64,000 nucleotides of DNA from Acinetobacter rathckeae (GCF_015627125.1 NZ_VTDO01000009.1:1-64000), one strand, 5' to 3'. Shown: positions 29,845-41,136, numbered from the stretch's first letter. A program made the numbers and translations. Notes: generated by a model from the letters alone, not told the origin.

Positions 29845-31110
29845 ATGCAATCCTCTATTCAAGACTATATGCAAACGCTGGGCAAGCAAGCCAAAGGTGC
29901 AGCACAATTTTTAGCAGCAGCCTCCACTAAAACTAAAAATGATGCATTACTTGCCATACATGAAGCACTTATTGCACAAAAAGATCAGATTTTAGCAGCC
30001 AATGCCGTTGACATGGAAAATGGTCGAGCCAATCAACTCGATGCAGCATTACTTGACCGTTTAGAACTCAACCCTGCACGTTTTGATGGCATGCTGCAAG
30101 GCCTAAAAGATGTCATTGGTCTCAAAGACCCAATTGGTGAAATTACCGATATGTCATACCGTCCAAGTGGTATACAGCTGGGTAAAATGCGTGTGCCATT
30201 GGGTGTAGTGGGTATGATTTATGAATCTCGCCCAAATGTCACACTTGAGGCGGCCTCGCTCGCACTTAAATCTGGCAATGCCATTATTTTACGTGGTGGC
30301 TCAGAAGCACTGGCATCAAATCAGGCCTTATCCCAAGCTATTCAAACGGCCTTAGCACACATTAATTTCCCAACAGCCGCTGTACAAGTGGTGGCTACAA
30401 CTGACCGTGCTGCTGTCGGTGAACTCATTACCCTCACCGACTATGTAGATGTGATTATTCCACGTGGTGGTAAAGGTCTGATTCAACGAATCACGAATGA
30501 CGCTCGTATTCCTGTCATTAAGCATTTAGATGGCAACTGCCATGTTTTTGTCGATGCTGAAGCTGACGTTGCCAAAGCACTGCCAATTGCAGTGAATGCC
30601 AAAACACACCGATACGGCGTATGTAATGCCATGGAAACCTTATTGGTTGACCAAGCCATTGCAGCTACTTTTTTACCCCAAGTTGCACCGTACTATTTAG
30701 AAAAACAAGTCCAGCTACGTGGCTGTGAAAAAACCCAAGCGATTTTAGGCCAAAATGTAATTGCGGCCACCGAAGAAGATTGGGCAACCGAATACCTCGC
30801 ACCCATCTTAGCCATTAAAGTGGTTGATGATATGAATGCTGCCATTCAACATATCAACCAATATGGTTCGCACCACACTGATGCAATCGTGACTGAAAAC
30901 TTCTCTAAAGTTCAACAATTTCTAGCACGTGTAGACTCAAGCTCAGTCATCATTAATGCATCAACACGCTTTGCCGATGGTTTTGAGTACGGCTTAGGGG
31001 CTGAAATTGGCATTTCGACCGACAAAATTCATGCTCGTGGCCCTGTTGGATTAGAAGGTCTGACGTCACAAAAATGGATTGTTTTTGGTCATGGTGAAAT
31101 TCGCCAATAA
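29845..31110 (+). CDS. proA: Gamma-glutamyl phosphate reductase
   Basis: ProA makes glutamate semialdehyde from gamma-glutamyl phosphate with NADPH in proline synthesis. The 421-residue product matches the family length. The aldehyde-dehydrogenase-like blocks [20 protein letters not shown] near residues 125-144, [12 protein letters not shown] [12 protein letters not shown] near 147-158 and [14 protein letters not shown] near 258-271, which carries the catalytic cysteine, are all present. It appears monocistronic, ending before a terminator at 31135. No proB is nearby. Confidence 0.95.
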   Translation: MQSSIQDYMQTLGKQAKGAAQFLAAASTKTKNDALLAIHEALIAQKDQILAANAVDMENGRANQLDAALLDRLELNPARFDGMLQGLKDVIGLKDPIGEITDMSYRPSGIQLGKMRVPLGVVGMIYESRPNVTLEAASLALKSGNAIILRGGSEALASNQALSQAIQTALAHINFPTAAVQVVATTDRAAVGELITLTDYVDVIIPRGGKGLIQRITNDARIPVIKHLDGNCHVFVDAEADVAKALPIAVNAKTHRYGVCNAMETLLVDQAIAATFLPQVAPYYLEKQVQLRGCEKTQAILGQNVIAATEEDWATEYLAPILAIKVVDDMNAAIQHINQYGSHHTDAIVTENFSKVQQFLARVDSSSVIINASTRFADGFEYGLGAEIGISTDKIHARGPVGLEGLTSQKWIVFGHGEIRQ

Positions 31111-31133
31111 GCACTAAACACCTATGTTTATCA

Positions 31134-31168
31134 AAAAGCATACGGCGTAACAACCGTATGATTTTTTA
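31134..31168 (+). terminator. Rho-independent terminator after proA
   Basis: CATACGG at 31139-31145 pairs with CCGTATG at 31154-31160, followed by a T-tract and preceded by an A-tract. Confidence 0.85.
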
Positions 31169-31354
31169 TTTAAATCTGAGTGAAAAACTAGGAATAAACA
31201 ACGCTAATTCATTGATATTACTTGCACAAAAAACCGTTTCCTATTTCACAAACATGCTGTTAAAGTCAGAGTATAAGCAATGCTTAGATTGGGTAGATCC
31301 CCCAATAAATTTGCTTCATGTGAAGTAACATTTGCTCAAATAAGGAAATATGAC

Positions 31355-32548
31355 GTGTCAACATCTACATTAATTATTAATTGCGGTTCGTCTTCCATTA
31401 AATATGCACTCATTGCAGATCAGCTCAACACGCGTATTTCAGGTCTTGCTGAAAACTTAGGTTCAGAACATGCACGAATTCGGGGCATGACCTTTGGCGA
31501 ACAGCCACTTGACCTTAGCATTCCTTACGCAGACCACGAAAAAGCACTCGAAGTACTCTTACAAAGACTTTCACAGCACAAACCTACAGCCATTGGTCAC
31601 CGTGTTGTACATGGTGGTACGCTTACAAAAGCAGAACTGCTCACGCCAGAAATCATTCAATCTATTCGTAATGCAACACCGCTTGCGCCATTGCATAACC
31701 CAGCGCATTTAATTGGTATTGAAGCCACCATGCGTTTGTTTCCTGAACTCCCTCAAGTGGCTGTATTTGACACCGCTTTTCACCAAACCATGCCTGCACA
31801 CGCTTATCGCTACGCTCTACCTAAGTTTTTATTTAGTGAGCATCACGTCCGCCGTTATGGTTTTCATGGTACCAGCCATGCCTACGTTTCAGAACGTGCA
31901 TCACAACTGGCAGGTGCGATTAAACACGGCGGTTGGCTCACAGCACATCTTGGCAATGGTAGCTCAACCTGTGCTGTTTGGAACGGTAAAAGCATAGACA
32001 CCTCTATGGGGCTGACCCCACTTGAAGGTATTGTGATGGGTACACGCAGTGGCGATGTCGACCCAAGCCTACACCAATTCCTTGCCAACAACTTGGGCTG
32101 GTGTTTAGAACGCATTGATAAAATGCTCAACAGCGAAAGTGGCTTACTTGGTCTGTCTAATCTCTCAAATGACATGCGTACCTTGGTTGAAGCCTCAGAA
32201 CAAGGCCATGCCGATGCCACCCTAGCCATTGAAGTCTTTGCATACCGCTTAGCAAAATCATTGGCAGCCATTAGCTGTGGTTTACCACAAATTCACGGTT
32301 TGGTCTTTACAGGTGGGATTGGTGAAAACTCAGCTTATATACGAGAAAAAACCATGGCCTACCTACCACATTTTGGTTTCTCACTCGATTTAGAACAAAA
32401 CAAATCACTGCCCCGTGGCACAGAAGGACGCATTGACCAAGGCAAAGGGCCACAAATTTGGGTCATTCCAACCGATGAAGAAGGACGTATTGCCAAAGAA
32501 ACCCTAAACGTTATTCGCCATTTATCATTTGATAATGTGGGAGTCTAA
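31355..32548 (+). CDS. ackA: Acetate kinase
   Basis: AckA interconverts acetyl phosphate and acetate with ATP. The GTG at 31355, eight bases after AAGGA, gives [20 protein letters not shown] and 397 residues, the normal size; an earlier in-frame start adds unrelated sequence. The phosphate-binding N-terminal loop NCGSSSIKY, the [13 protein letters not shown] block near residues 170-182, [11 protein letters not shown] near 205-215 and the C-terminal [11 protein letters not shown] are family hallmarks. It lies five bases from pta, so they form an operon. Confidence 0.95.
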   Translation: MSTSTLIINCGSSSIKYALIADQLNTRISGLAENLGSEHARIRGMTFGEQPLDLSIPYADHEKALEVLLQRLSQHKPTAIGHRVVHGGTLTKAELLTPEIIQSIRNATPLAPLHNPAHLIGIEATMRLFPELPQVAVFDTAFHQTMPAHAYRYALPKFLFSEHHVRRYGFHGTSHAYVSERASQLAGAIKHGGWLTAHLGNGSSTCAVWNGKSIDTSMGLTPLEGIVMGTRSGDVDPSLHQFLANNLGWCLERIDKMLNSESGLLGLSNLSNDMRTLVEASEQGHADATLAIEVFAYRLAKSLAAISCGLPQIHGLVFTGGIGENSAYIREKTMAYLPHFGFSLDLEQNKSLPRGTEGRIDQGKGPQIWVIPTDEEGRIAKETLNVIRHLSFDNVGV

Positions 32549-32553
32549 ATGAC

Positions 32554-34671
32554 ATGAACACCTTATTACTTATCCCTACAAAAGAAAGTGTTGGTCTCAC
32601 TTCTGCCAGTTTGGGTCTCATTTATGCATTAGACTGCAACGGTATTCAATCAAGTTTTTTAAAATCATTTGAGTCAGCACATAGCCAAACTGTCGCGTTA
32701 TACCAACAACTCTTTCATGACATTCCCGTTGCCACACTACAACAGCAACAAGTACTTGATGCCATGGCCTCCAACCACACCGATGAACTGCTTGAAGAAA
32801 CTGTTCGTTTACATCGGCACATTGCACAATCTAGAGATGTAGTTGTGGTTGAAGGCTTACCACCACTCAGTGATAGTTATGCAAGCCAACAATTTAACTT
32901 ACAACTTGCCAAAGCACTCAATGCTAAAATTTTATTTGTCAGCGAAGCAGATCTCACCGCCCCCAAACAAACTGCTCTACACTTAGAAGCCAATCTTAAA
33001 TCCCTCGGAGGCCTAGAAAACAACCGTGTCATGGGCGTGCTGTTCATGCGAACCAAGGGCTTAACCGAGCAGTCTGCACAAATTCCTGTTACCCTTGACC
33101 CAAGCCTACGATTAGTCCAAGAAACCCAACACTTTAGCCAACAATTACAACAATATAGCCAAATTATTGCCACTCCAAGTTTACCGATTGTCGGCTTAGT
33201 GCCATTTAGCAACATACTGAGTGTACCTCGTACTTTAGACATTGCCGATGCCCTGAATGCCACATGGCTAAACCAAGGCAAAGCAAAAAAACGCCGTGTG
33301 CTTGGGCATAGCCTGATTAGTTCACATATTGATGTTGAACTCACACAATTTACTGCAGGGCAACTCATCATCACGGCCAGTGAGCGTACAGATGTATTAT
33401 TGGCCAGTAGTATGGCCACACAAAATGGCATTCCACTGGCAGGCTTAGTTCTTGCCGAAAGAGAAGCACCTCAAACAACCATCATGGACTTTTGCCAACC
33501 TGCACTTGAGCAAGGCTTACCTATTTTACACACCCCCTTAAGCCCGCTTGAAGCCATACAACACTTAAAACATTTAAACTACGACATCTCTATTCAAGAC
33601 CTCGAACGTGCACAAAAAGTCTCTCGTTTTGTTGGGAGTCACATCGACCAAACATGGCTTGCAACATATACCCAACATCACGATCAAGCTCGCCTTTCAC
33701 CTGCAGCCTTTCGTTATGAGCTGGTGCAAAAATCAATTGCTCATAAAAAACGTATTGTGTTACCCGAAGGTGATGAACCACGTACCGTTGAGGCGGCCAT
33801 TATTTGCCAAACGCGTGGGCTTGCACAATGCGTATTACTCGCCAAACCCGAAGCTGTCCACGATATTGTCAAAGCACGACAGCTCACTCTACCGCCTGAC
33901 TTAGAAATTATAGATCCAGATCAAATTAAAGACCGTTATGCAGAGGCCATGGTTGAACGGCGTAAAGGCAAATTGGTGCTGACACAGGCTCAAGAACAAC
34001 TCAAAGACACCGTGGTACTTGGCACCATGATGCTCGCCCTCAATGAAGTTGATGGCCTAGTTTCTGGTGCAGTACATACCACAGCCAACACCGTTAGACC
34101 TGCATTTCAGTTAATTAAAACAGCTCCAGAATACTCGCTCGTATCTTCAATCTTCTTTATGCTGTTACCTGACGAAGTCTATGTATATGGTGACTGTGCC
34201 ATTAACCCAAACCCAAATGCTGAGCAACTGGCTGAAATTGCCATACAATCTGCCGACTCTGCCAAAGCCTTTGGTATAGAGCCACGTATTGCCATGATCA
34301 GTTACTCTACAGGTTCATCAGGGGCAGGGGCAGATGTGGAAAAAGTCACTCAGGCCACACAGATTGTCCGAGAAAAACGCCCAGATCTAGTCATTGATGG
34401 CCCATTACAATACGATGCCGCTTCGGTAGAAAGCGTAGGAAAATCCAAAGCCCCTGACTCTCAAGTGGCAGGTAAAGCCAACGTTTATATTTTCCCTGAC
34501 TTAAACACAGGCAATACCACCTACAAAGCCGTACAACGCTCGGCCAATGTCATTAGTGTCGGGCCAATGCTTCAAGGCCTCAACAAACCTGTAAATGACT
34601 TATCTCGTGGTGCATTGGTCGATGATATTGTCTTTACCATTGCCCTCACCGCCATTCAAGCAGAGCAATAA
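32554..34671 (+). CDS. pta: Phosphate acetyltransferase
   Basis: Pta makes acetyl phosphate from acetyl-CoA; with AckA it forms the overflow/acetate-uptake pathway. The 705-residue product has the long form: an N-terminal dethiobiotin-synthetase-like region with RDVVVVEGLPPLSDSYAS near residues 92-110, a DRTGG region in the middle with SSMATQNGIPLAGLVLAERE near 285-305, and the catalytic domain from about residue 385 containing RIVLPEGDEPRTVEAA and AMISYSTGSSGAGADVEKV. It is in an operon with ackA and ends in a strong terminator. Confidence 0.95.
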   Translation: MNTLLLIPTKESVGLTSASLGLIYALDCNGIQSSFLKSFESAHSQTVALYQQLFHDIPVATLQQQQVLDAMASNHTDELLEETVRLHRHIAQSRDVVVVEGLPPLSDSYASQQFNLQLAKALNAKILFVSEADLTAPKQTALHLEANLKSLGGLENNRVMGVLFMRTKGLTEQSAQIPVTLDPSLRLVQETQHFSQQLQQYSQIIATPSLPIVGLVPFSNILSVPRTLDIADALNATWLNQGKAKKRRVLGHSLISSHIDVELTQFTAGQLIITASERTDVLLASSMATQNGIPLAGLVLAEREAPQTTIMDFCQPALEQGLPILHTPLSPLEAIQHLKHLNYDISIQDLERAQKVSRFVGSHIDQTWLATYTQHHDQARLSPAAFRYELVQKSIAHKKRIVLPEGDEPRTVEAAIICQTRGLAQCVLLAKPEAVHDIVKARQLTLPPDLEIIDPDQIKDRYAEAMVERRKGKLVLTQAQEQLKDTVVLGTMMLALNEVDGLVSGAVHTTANTVRPAFQLIKTAPEYSLVSSIFFMLLPDEVYVYGDCAINPNPNAEQLAEIAIQSADSAKAFGIEPRIAMISYSTGSSGAGADVEKVTQATQIVREKRPDLVIDGPLQYDAASVESVGKSKAPDSQVAGKANVYIFPDLNTGNTTYKAVQRSANVISVGPMLQGLNKPVNDLSRGALVDDIVFTIALTAIQAEQ

Positions 34672-34679
34672 CCCAAACA

Positions 34680-34715
34680 AACCCAGTGCTTATTACATAT
34701 GAGCACTGGGTTTTT
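34680..34715 (+). terminator. Rho-independent terminator after ackA-pta
   Basis: CCCAGTGCT at 34682-34690 pairs with AGCACTGGG at 34702-34710 and is followed by TTTTT. Confidence 0.88.
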
Positions 34716-34807
34716 CATCGACTAAAATCTGCGTCAGCCCACACAAACATAAGCTTTTGTCATATACTTCTATCTGCCAGCCAACGCCCGCAAATAGAGA
34801 ATATGCT

Positions 34808-36334
34808 ATGACCACCATCATCAAGCAAGAAGACTTGATCCTATCTATAAAAGATGCCCTGCAATTTATTTCTTACTACCACCCCAAAGACTTCATACAG
34901 GCCATGAGCCGTGCGTATGACTATGAGGCTAACCCTGCTGCCAAAGATGCGATTGCACAAATTCTGATTAACTCTCGGATGTGTGCCGAAGGACACCGCC
35001 CAATCTGCCAAGACACAGGCATTATCAATGTTTTTGTAGAAGTTGGGCTTGATGTTAAATTTGAACTCAGTGGCAGTTTAGATGATGCCATTAATGAAGG
35101 TGTCCGCCAAGGTTACCTAGAAAACAGTAATATTTTACGTGCATCTGTACTTGCAGACCCCGCTTTTGGGCGTAAAAACACCAAAGACAATACACCTGCT
35201 GTGATTCACTACACCTTTGTACCGGGTAACACCGTCAATATTACAGTTGCCGCTAAAGGGGGTGGCTCAGAAAATAAATCTAAACTTGCCATGCTTAATC
35301 CATCAGACTCAATTGTCGATTGGGTGGTCAATACCGTACCCACTATGGGTGCAGGCTGGTGTCCACCGGGTATGCTCGGTATTGGCATTGGTGGTACTGC
35401 TGAAAAAGCCATGATGCTGGCCAAAGAGTCTCTCATGGAAGAAATTAATATGCATGAGCTACTCAAACGAGGCCCACAAAATAAAATTGAAGAACTCCGC
35501 ATCGAAATCTTTCAAAAGGTCAATGCCCTTGGTATTGGTGCACAAGGTCTAGGTGGCTTAACCACAGTGCTAGACATTAAAATTAAAGACTACCCATGCC
35601 ATGCAGCAGGTAAACCTGTAGGTATGATTCCCAACTGTGCTGCTACTCGCCACGCACATTTTCATCTCGATGGTACAGGACCTGCACATATACAAGCCCC
35701 AAGCTTAAGTGACTACCCAGACATTACATGGTCATCATCAAAAGCCAAGCGTGTGAATTTAGATACCATCACACAAGCAGACATGGACACATGGCAACCG
35801 GGTGACACCTTACTTTTGAGTGGCACCATGTATACCGGTCGTGATGCCGCACACAAACGCCTTGTTGAAATGATTGAAAAACAACAACCATTACCTGTAG
35901 ACCTTAAAGGTAAATTCATTTACTACGTTGGCCCTGTAGACCCAATTAACAATGAAGTTGTTGGCCCTGCAGGCCCAACCACAGCCACGCGTATGGACAA
36001 ATTTACTCGTCAGGTCTTAGAAAACACAGGCTTATTTGGCATGATTGGTAAAGCAGAACGTGGCCCTATGGCCATTAGCGCCATTAAAGACAATCAAGCC
36101 ACTTACCTTATGGCTGTGGGTGGTGCGGCTTATTTAGTGTCTAAAGCCATTCGCCAAGCTGAGGTCGTGGCTTTTGCAGACTTAGGTATGGAGGCCATTT
36201 ATAAATTTGTGGTTGAAGATATGCCTGTTTCTGTGGCCGTTGATGTCAATGGTACATCGATCCACGCCATTGCACCTAAAATTTGGCAAGAAAAAATTGC
36301 TCAGATTCAGCTCATTGATGCAATGACAGATTAG
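34808..36334 (+). CDS. fumA: Class I fumarate hydratase (iron-sulfur)
   Basis: Class I fumarase hydrates fumarate to malate using an oxygen-labile 4Fe-4S cluster. The ATG at 34808 (MTTIIKQEDLILSIKDALQF) gives 508 residues, near the family norm; an upstream in-frame start would add about 17 residues without support. Cluster cysteines are expected in RPICQDTGIINVF near residue 76 and GMIPNCAATRHAHF near 275. Blocks AGGGSENKSK-like AKGGGSENKSKLAML and GIGIGGTAEKAM are typical. The iron cluster links it to the iron-acquisition theme, but it is monocistronic. A terminator follows. Confidence 0.92.
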   Translation: MTTIIKQEDLILSIKDALQFISYYHPKDFIQAMSRAYDYEANPAAKDAIAQILINSRMCAEGHRPICQDTGIINVFVEVGLDVKFELSGSLDDAINEGVRQGYLENSNILRASVLADPAFGRKNTKDNTPAVIHYTFVPGNTVNITVAAKGGGSENKSKLAMLNPSDSIVDWVVNTVPTMGAGWCPPGMLGIGIGGTAEKAMMLAKESLMEEINMHELLKRGPQNKIEELRIEIFQKVNALGIGAQGLGGLTTVLDIKIKDYPCHAAGKPVGMIPNCAATRHAHFHLDGTGPAHIQAPSLSDYPDITWSSSKAKRVNLDTITQADMDTWQPGDTLLLSGTMYTGRDAAHKRLVEMIEKQQPLPVDLKGKFIYYVGPVDPINNEVVGPAGPTTATRMDKFTRQVLENTGLFGMIGKAERGPMAISAIKDNQATYLMAVGGAAYLVSKAIRQAEVVAFADLGMEAIYKFVVEDMPVSVAVDVNGTSIHAIAPKIWQEKIAQIQLIDAMTD

Positions 36335-36345
36335 TGAAGTTTTAT

Positions 36346-36372
36346 TAAAAAAAGCCCTTTGGGGCTTTTTTT
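36346..36372 (+). terminator. Rho-independent terminator after fumA
   Basis: AAAAAAGCCC pairs with GGGCTTTTTT around a short TTTG loop, followed by more T residues. Confidence 0.9.
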
Positions 36373-36441
36373 CATCACGATTTCATATAAAGTAGTTTAA
36401 TATACATGAATATCACAACCATAAACATAATGAGAAGGTCT

Positions 36442-36975
36442 ATGTTAAAAAAAGTATTATTAACGTCTACACTGATTGCGAGCAGTTTCTTAAATGTTGC
36501 TTTTGCTTCTGCTCCAACCGATACATCAGTACAACAAGCCATTCAGCTGAGCCATGTCAATGAAATGCTGAATGAAAGTGTGAAAAATCTTGGTAGTGTT
36601 TTAGATCAACAAGCCATAAAAATAGTGCAAAAAAGAACTGGGCATGAAACATTAAATGCACAAGAGCAAAAAGCAGCTCAAGATATTGGTCAAATTCTCA
36701 AAAACAATACCAACAATTTGCTTCAACAAGCAGACATGCCATTGTTGATTAGCAATCTGTTTAAGAAATACTATTCTGAAGATGAACTACAGGTCTATAT
36801 TAAATTTTTATCAACCCCTGAAGGCCAATCGATTAACAAAAAACAACCTTTGGTTGTTCAAGAAACTGTACAAAACGTCATGAACATTCTGAGCAATAAA
36901 CAAACTCAAACAGCCCAACAACAAGCCAGTCAACAAGTTGCTGATATTTTAAATAGCCTACCTAAAGCCAAATAA
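36442..36975 (+). CDS. DUF2059 family exported protein, copy 1
   Basis: The start is the ATG at 36442 (MLKKVLLTSTLIASSFLNVA), where GAAGG lies just upstream. A signal peptide ends near residue 21 after AFA. The 177-residue product is helical and Gln-rich, with the DUF2059 core LFKKYYSEDELQVYIKFLST-like stretch near residues 108-128 followed by PEGQSINKKQP. Function unknown; probably periplasmic. It is a tandem paralogue of the next gene, sharing K/Q-RTGH and the core YY-E-Y-KFL pattern, but the two have diverged widely. Confidence 0.75.
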   Translation: MLKKVLLTSTLIASSFLNVAFASAPTDTSVQQAIQLSHVNEMLNESVKNLGSVLDQQAIKIVQKRTGHETLNAQEQKAAQDIGQILKNNTNNLLQQADMPLLISNLFKKYYSEDELQVYIKFLSTPEGQSINKKQPLVVQETVQNVMNILSNKQTQTAQQQASQQVADILNSLPKAK

Positions 36976-37027
36976 ATGTCCCTTAGTGTATTGAGTCATT
37001 CAATAAGATTTATACACTGCCTAAACA

Positions 37028-37066
37028 TGAGTCTATACCCTAAACAGTCATTTCGGTATAGACTCA
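37028..37066. repeat. Perfect 12-base inverted repeat between the two DUF2059 genes
   Basis: TGAGTCTATACC at 37028-37039 pairs with GGTATAGACTCA at 37055-37066 around a 15-base loop. A T-run begins eight bases later. It may be an end hairpin for the first gene or a leader structure for the second. Confidence 0.65.
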
Positions 37067-37094
37067 AAGCTCTGTTTTTGATTGATAGATACTT

Positions 37095-37622
37095 ATGCAA
37101 AAAAAATTATTACATGTTGGCTTATTTGCTTTAGCAACAACTTTAAGCACTCATATCTATGCAAACTCACCAACACAAGAACTCATCAGTTTAACCAATG
37201 CAAGTCATACATTAGATAACACCATCAACAGTATGGTACCTATATATAAACAACGTGCCACGCAAATGGTAAAACAACGTACAGGCCATAACCCACTCAC
37301 AGCAAAAGACCTACAAGTGGTCGACCAACTCACACAAAGTATGTTCAACACCTCACAAGACTATTTAAAACGCATGAATATGCTACAAAGTATTGAGGGT
37401 GTATATGCCACGTACTACACAGACCAAGAAATTCAAGCCTATTTGAAATTTTTAAAATCGCCTGAAGGTCGCTCAATTATGAGCAAAAATACACAGGTCA
37501 ATGCTGCGGTAGAACAACAAGTGGCTATCTCGATTACCAATCTTGCAAAAAGTGTTAGCTTTCAACAAAAGATTGCTCAAGATAGTCAGAGTATTTTGGC
37601 ACAGCTTCCCACTAAAAAATAA
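37095..37622 (+). CDS. DUF2059 family exported protein, copy 2
   Basis: A 175-residue paralogue of the preceding gene. It has a signal peptide (KLLHVGLFALATTLSTHIYA, cleaved near residue 23) and the core YATYYTDQEIQAYLKFLKSP near residues 103-123 with PEGRSIMSKNTQ. It is probably periplasmic and of unknown function. It has its own leader with a strong hairpin and ends before a bidirectional terminator shared with clpX. Confidence 0.75.
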   Translation: MQKKLLHVGLFALATTLSTHIYANSPTQELISLTNASHTLDNTINSMVPIYKQRATQMVKQRTGHNPLTAKDLQVVDQLTQSMFNTSQDYLKRMNMLQSIEGVYATYYTDQEIQAYLKFLKSPEGRSIMSKNTQVNAAVEQQVAISITNLAKSVSFQQKIAQDSQSILAQLPTKK

Positions 37623-37626
37623 AGAT

Positions 37627-37658
37627 AAAAAAATCGTACCCTTAGGTACGATTTTTTT
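37627..37658. terminator. Bidirectional terminator between DUF2059 gene and clpX
   Basis: AAATCGTACC pairs with GGTACGATTT around a short CTTA loop, with A-tract and T-tract flanks. It can end transcripts from both converging genes. Confidence 0.92.
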
Positions 37659-37676
37659 AACACCAAAACCTATTGC

Positions 37677-38972
37677 TTATTTATTTAATAGCTTTAGATC
37701 GGCATGTTTTTCTTCAGATACTGCTTTAGGTTGACGCTCAGGTTTTAATTCAGGCTGTGCTTTGTCATTCACGACTTCTGCATTAATCACCACAGTACCG
37801 ACATCGCTACGGCTTGGTAAGTCATACATGGTTTCTAACAATGCATTTTCTAAAATAGAACGCAAACCACGTGCACCTGTATTACGCTCGAGAGCTTTTT
37901 TAGCAACGGCACGAAGAGCCGCATCTTCAAAGACTAAATCTACATTTTCCATATCAAATAAATACTGATATTGACGCGTTAATGCATTTTTAGGCTCTGT
38001 CAGAATTTGCATCAGTGCTTCTTCATCAAGCTCTTCAAGCGTGGCAAGTACAGGTAAACGACCAATGAACTCTGGAATAAGACCAAATTTCACCAAGTCT
38101 GTGGCTTCTACTTGGCTAAATAATTCAGATGCCTTTTTCGTATCATCTTTGTTTTTAACTTCAGCATTAAAACCTATACCGCCTTTTTCTTGGCGTTGTT
38201 GTACAATTTTCTCTAAGCCAGAAAATGCACCACCACAAATAAATAGAATATTTGAGGTGTCAACTTGTATCAGCTCTTGTTGCGGGTGCTTACGCCCACC
38301 TTGTGGTGGAATTGAAGCCACTGTACCTTCAATCATTTTAAGCAAAGCTTGTTGCACACCTTCACCAGACACATCACGAGTAATTGATGGATTTTCAGCC
38401 TTACGGGTGATTTTATCAATCTCATCAATATAGATAATGCCTTTTTGTGCTTTCTCTACATCATAGTCAGATTTCTGTAGTAGCTTTTGCACGATGTTTT
38501 CAACATCTTCACCCACATAGCCTGCTTCTGTAAGCGTTGTTGCATCTGCCATCGCAAATGGTACATCTAGCAAACGAGCAAGTGTTTGTGCAAGTAATGT
38601 TTTACCTGAACCTGTTGGCCCAATCAGCAAAATATTACTTTTCGCCAACTCAACTTCTGCCTTTTGGTGTGCAGTTGCTGTGACTTTAAGACGTTTGTAG
38701 TGGTTATATACTGCGACAGACAAGGTTTTTTTCGCCACATCTTGACCAATCACGTATTGATCAAGAGCCGCTCGAATCTCATGTGGCTTTGGTAGCGGCC
38801 GTGTTGCCCACTCACCACCATCGACCTGCTGACTGGTTTGTACCAAGTCTAAGCAGACATCAACACATTCATTACAAATATATGCATCTTCACCAGCGAT
38901 TAACTTACCGACTTCTGTCTGAGCTTTTCCGCAAAATGAACAGTTTTTTTGTCCTTGAGGATTATCGGACAT
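37677..38972 (-). CDS. clpX: ATP-dependent Clp protease ATP-binding subunit ClpX
   Basis: ClpX unfolds substrates and feeds them to ClpP. The ATG at 38972 ([18 protein letters not shown]) follows GGAGA, and the product has 431 residues. Four cysteines in CSFC and CNEC form the N-terminal zinc domain near residues 11-38. Walker A is GPTGSGKT near residue 119, Walker [11 protein letters not shown] near 179-188, and the [16 protein letters not shown] and [13 protein letters not shown] blocks are typical. It lies 26 bases downstream of clpP. Confidence 0.96.
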   Translation of the reverse strand: MSDNPQGQKNCSFCGKAQTEVGKLIAGEDAYICNECVDVCLDLVQTSQQVDGGEWATRPLPKPHEIRAALDQYVIGQDVAKKTLSVAVYNHYKRLKVTATAHQKAEVELAKSNILLIGPTGSGKTLLAQTLARLLDVPFAMADATTLTEAGYVGEDVENIVQKLLQKSDYDVEKAQKGIIYIDEIDKITRKAENPSITRDVSGEGVQQALLKMIEGTVASIPPQGGRKHPQQELIQVDTSNILFICGGAFSGLEKIVQQRQEKGGIGFNAEVKNKDDTKKASELFSQVEATDLVKFGLIPEFIGRLPVLATLEELDEEALMQILTEPKNALTRQYQYLFDMENVDLVFEDAALRAVAKKALERNTGARGLRSILENALLETMYDLPSRSDVGTVVINAEVVNDKAQPELKPERQPKAVSEEKHADLKLLNK

Positions 38973-38998
38973 GGTTTCTCCAATCACTATTTTTTAAA

Positions 38999-39604
38999 TT
39001 ATGGGCGTTTGCTAAGTACATCATCAACCAAACCATACTCTTTGGCAGCTTGTGCTGTCATAAAGTTATCACGGTCTGTATCACGTGCGAGAGTCTCATA
39101 GTCTTGTCCACTATGTTCTGCCATTAAACGGTTCAAACGCTCTTTAATAAATAGAATTTCACGGGCATGAATTTCTATATCTGATGCTTGGCCACGGAAC
39201 CCACCTAATGGTTGGTGAATCATCACACGGGCATTTTCTAAGCAGTAGCGTTTCCCTTTTGCGCCTGCATTTAACAAAAATGCGCCCATTGATGCCGCTT
39301 GTCCCATACAAATAGTTGATACATCTGGCTTAATAAACTGCATGGTGTCATAAATTGCCATACCCGCAGTCACAGAACCACCCGGAGAGTTAATATATAA
39401 ATGAATATCTTTATCTGGATTTTCTGCTTCTAAAAATAACATTTGTGCCACAATCAGGTTAGCCATGTTGTCTTCGACTTCGCCTGTGAGAAAAATCACA
39501 CGCTCACGTAGTAAGCGAGAAAAAATATCAAAAGAACGCTCACCACGAGAAGATTGTTCAACAACCATTGGGACTAAAGCATTTTCTATATTTGGAGCAT
39601 ACAT
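38999..39604 (-). CDS. clpP: ATP-dependent Clp protease proteolytic subunit ClpP
   Basis: ClpP is the barrel-shaped serine peptidase of the Clp system. The 201-residue product has the catalytic Ser105 in [12 protein letters not shown], His130 in [10 protein letters not shown] and an Asp near residue 179 in [15 protein letters not shown] lies near residues 70-78. It sits between tig and clpX. The terminator after tig suggests clpP also has its own promoter in 39605-39756. Confidence 0.96.
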   Translation of the reverse strand: MYAPNIENALVPMVVEQSSRGERSFDIFSRLLRERVIFLTGEVEDNMANLIVAQMLFLEAENPDKDIHLYINSPGGSVTAGMAIYDTMQFIKPDVSTICMGQAASMGAFLLNAGAKGKRYCLENARVMIHQPLGGFRGQASDIEIHAREILFIKERLNRLMAEHSGQDYETLARDTDRDNFMTAQAAKEYGLVDDVLSKRP

Positions 39605-39756
39605 AGCTTTATTTTTCCTAAAATTTTCTTGTTACTTACGACAACAATATGAGGGATAATCCTTAAAATTGCAAAGTGTATCCTCAAATTTGAACCGACT
39701 TCACACAAATAGTTGCACTGATTTTATACAAGCTGAGCTATTTTAAATCTTTTCAT

Positions 39757-39786
39757 AAAAAAAGGCGCAATTCGTGCGCCTTTTTT
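39757..39786 (-). terminator. Rho-independent terminator after tig
   Basis: GGCGCA and TGCGCC form a strong stem around ATTCG, flanked by A-tract and T-tract. On the minus strand it ends tig transcription before clpP. Confidence 0.9.
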
Positions 39787-39798
39787 CATTCAACTCGA

Positions 39799-41136
39799 TT
39801 AGCCTTGTTGCTGACGAGCTTGTTGCTCTTTAAGCAAGTCTTCATAAGACACTGCTTTTTCAGTCACTTTCGCTGCACTTAAAATGTGATCAACGACTTG
39901 ATCTTCTAAGATCACAGCTTCGATTTGCGAACGTTGTTGCGCATCATTTTTGAAGTATTCAACCACTTCTGTTGGGTCTTCGTAAGAAGATGACATTTCT
40001 TCGATGTACGCTTCTACACGTGCAGCATCTACTTCAAGTTTAGCATTTGCCAATACTGTGCTTACTAATACACCGAGTTTCACAGAACGTTCAGCCTGCT
40101 CTTTAAACAAGTCATCTGGTAGTAGGCTTGCATCAAATGCTTTTGCACCTTGTGCACCAAACTGTTGTGTAAATTGCTGAATCATTTGTTGACGTAGACG
40201 GTCAATTTCTTGTGCAAGCATTGCATTTGGTACTTCAATGTCGTTTGCTGCTACAAGTGCATCAAATGTTGCCGCTTTTACTTGGTTACGTAAGCCATTT
40301 TTAACTTCACGTTCCATGTTTTTACGTACATCTGATTTTAGCTTTTCAACGCCTTGCTCTTCAGTTAAACCAAAGATTTCAAGGAATGCCGCATCAATTT
40401 CTGGTAACTTTGGTTTTTCAACCAATTTTACGTTAATTTTAAATTGTGCTGCTTTTCCTGCAAGGTTTTCTGCTTGGTAATCTGCAGGGAAAGTGACATC
40501 AATAACCTTCTCTTCGCCAGTTTTCATACCAACGATACCATCTTCAAAACCAGGAATCATTTGACCTGCACCAAGCACTAATTTAAAGTCTTGTGCTGAA
40601 CCACCTTCAAATTTTTCGCCGTCAATTGAACCTTCAAAGTCAAAAGTCACTTGCATGTCTTTTTTCGCCATACCTTTGGTTGTTACCCAAGTTTGACGTT
40701 GTTTACGCAAGTTCTCAATCATTTGGTCAACATCTTTATCTTTAATTTCAGATGTTTGACGCTCAACTTCTAAGCCATCAAATGCTTTTACTTCAACTTC
40801 TGGATAAACTTCAACAGTCGCTTGATAAACTAAAGCATCTTCTTTGTTTTCAACATTTTCAATGTTTGGCATGCCAACAGCATTGATTTTTTCTTGTTGA
40901 ATCGCTTCAAATACAGTGTCACGAATAATGTCGTTAACAACTTCTTGGTAAACACTTGCACCAAATTCACGGCGTACCACATTTAAAGGAATTTTACCTT
41001 TACGGAAGCCGTTGATTTTCGCAGTTTTGGCAGTGCGCTTTAAACGAGCTTCGAACTGCTCATTAATACGGCTCGTCGGTACAGATACGTTTAAACGACG
41101 GGCAACACCCGAAACCGCTTCAGTCGTTACTTGCAT
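39799..41136 (-). CDS. tig: Trigger factor
   Basis: Trigger factor is the ribosome-bound chaperone and prolyl isomerase that meets nascent chains. The 445-residue product has the ribosome-docking signature in [18 protein letters not shown] near residues 42-59, the FKBP-like domain with [17 protein letters not shown] near 160-180 and [15 protein letters not shown], and a C-terminal helical domain. The start [15 protein letters not shown] is standard. It stands first in the tig-clpP-clpX block. Confidence 0.95.
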   Translation of the reverse strand: MQVTTEAVSGVARRLNVSVPTSRINEQFEARLKRTAKTAKINGFRKGKIPLNVVRREFGASVYQEVVNDIIRDTVFEAIQQEKINAVGMPNIENVENKEDALVYQATVEVYPEVEVKAFDGLEVERQTSEIKDKDVDQMIENLRKQRQTWVTTKGMAKKDMQVTFDFEGSIDGEKFEGGSAQDFKLVLGAGQMIPGFEDGIVGMKTGEEKVIDVTFPADYQAENLAGKAAQFKINVKLVEKPKLPEIDAAFLEIFGLTEEQGVEKLKSDVRKNMEREVKNGLRNQVKAATFDALVAANDIEVPNAMLAQEIDRLRQQMIQQFTQQFGAQGAKAFDASLLPDDLFKEQAERSVKLGVLVSTVLANAKLEVDAARVEAYIEEMSSSYEDPTEVVEYFKNDAQQRSQIEAVILEDQVVDHILSAAKVTEKAVSYEDLLKEQQARQQQG

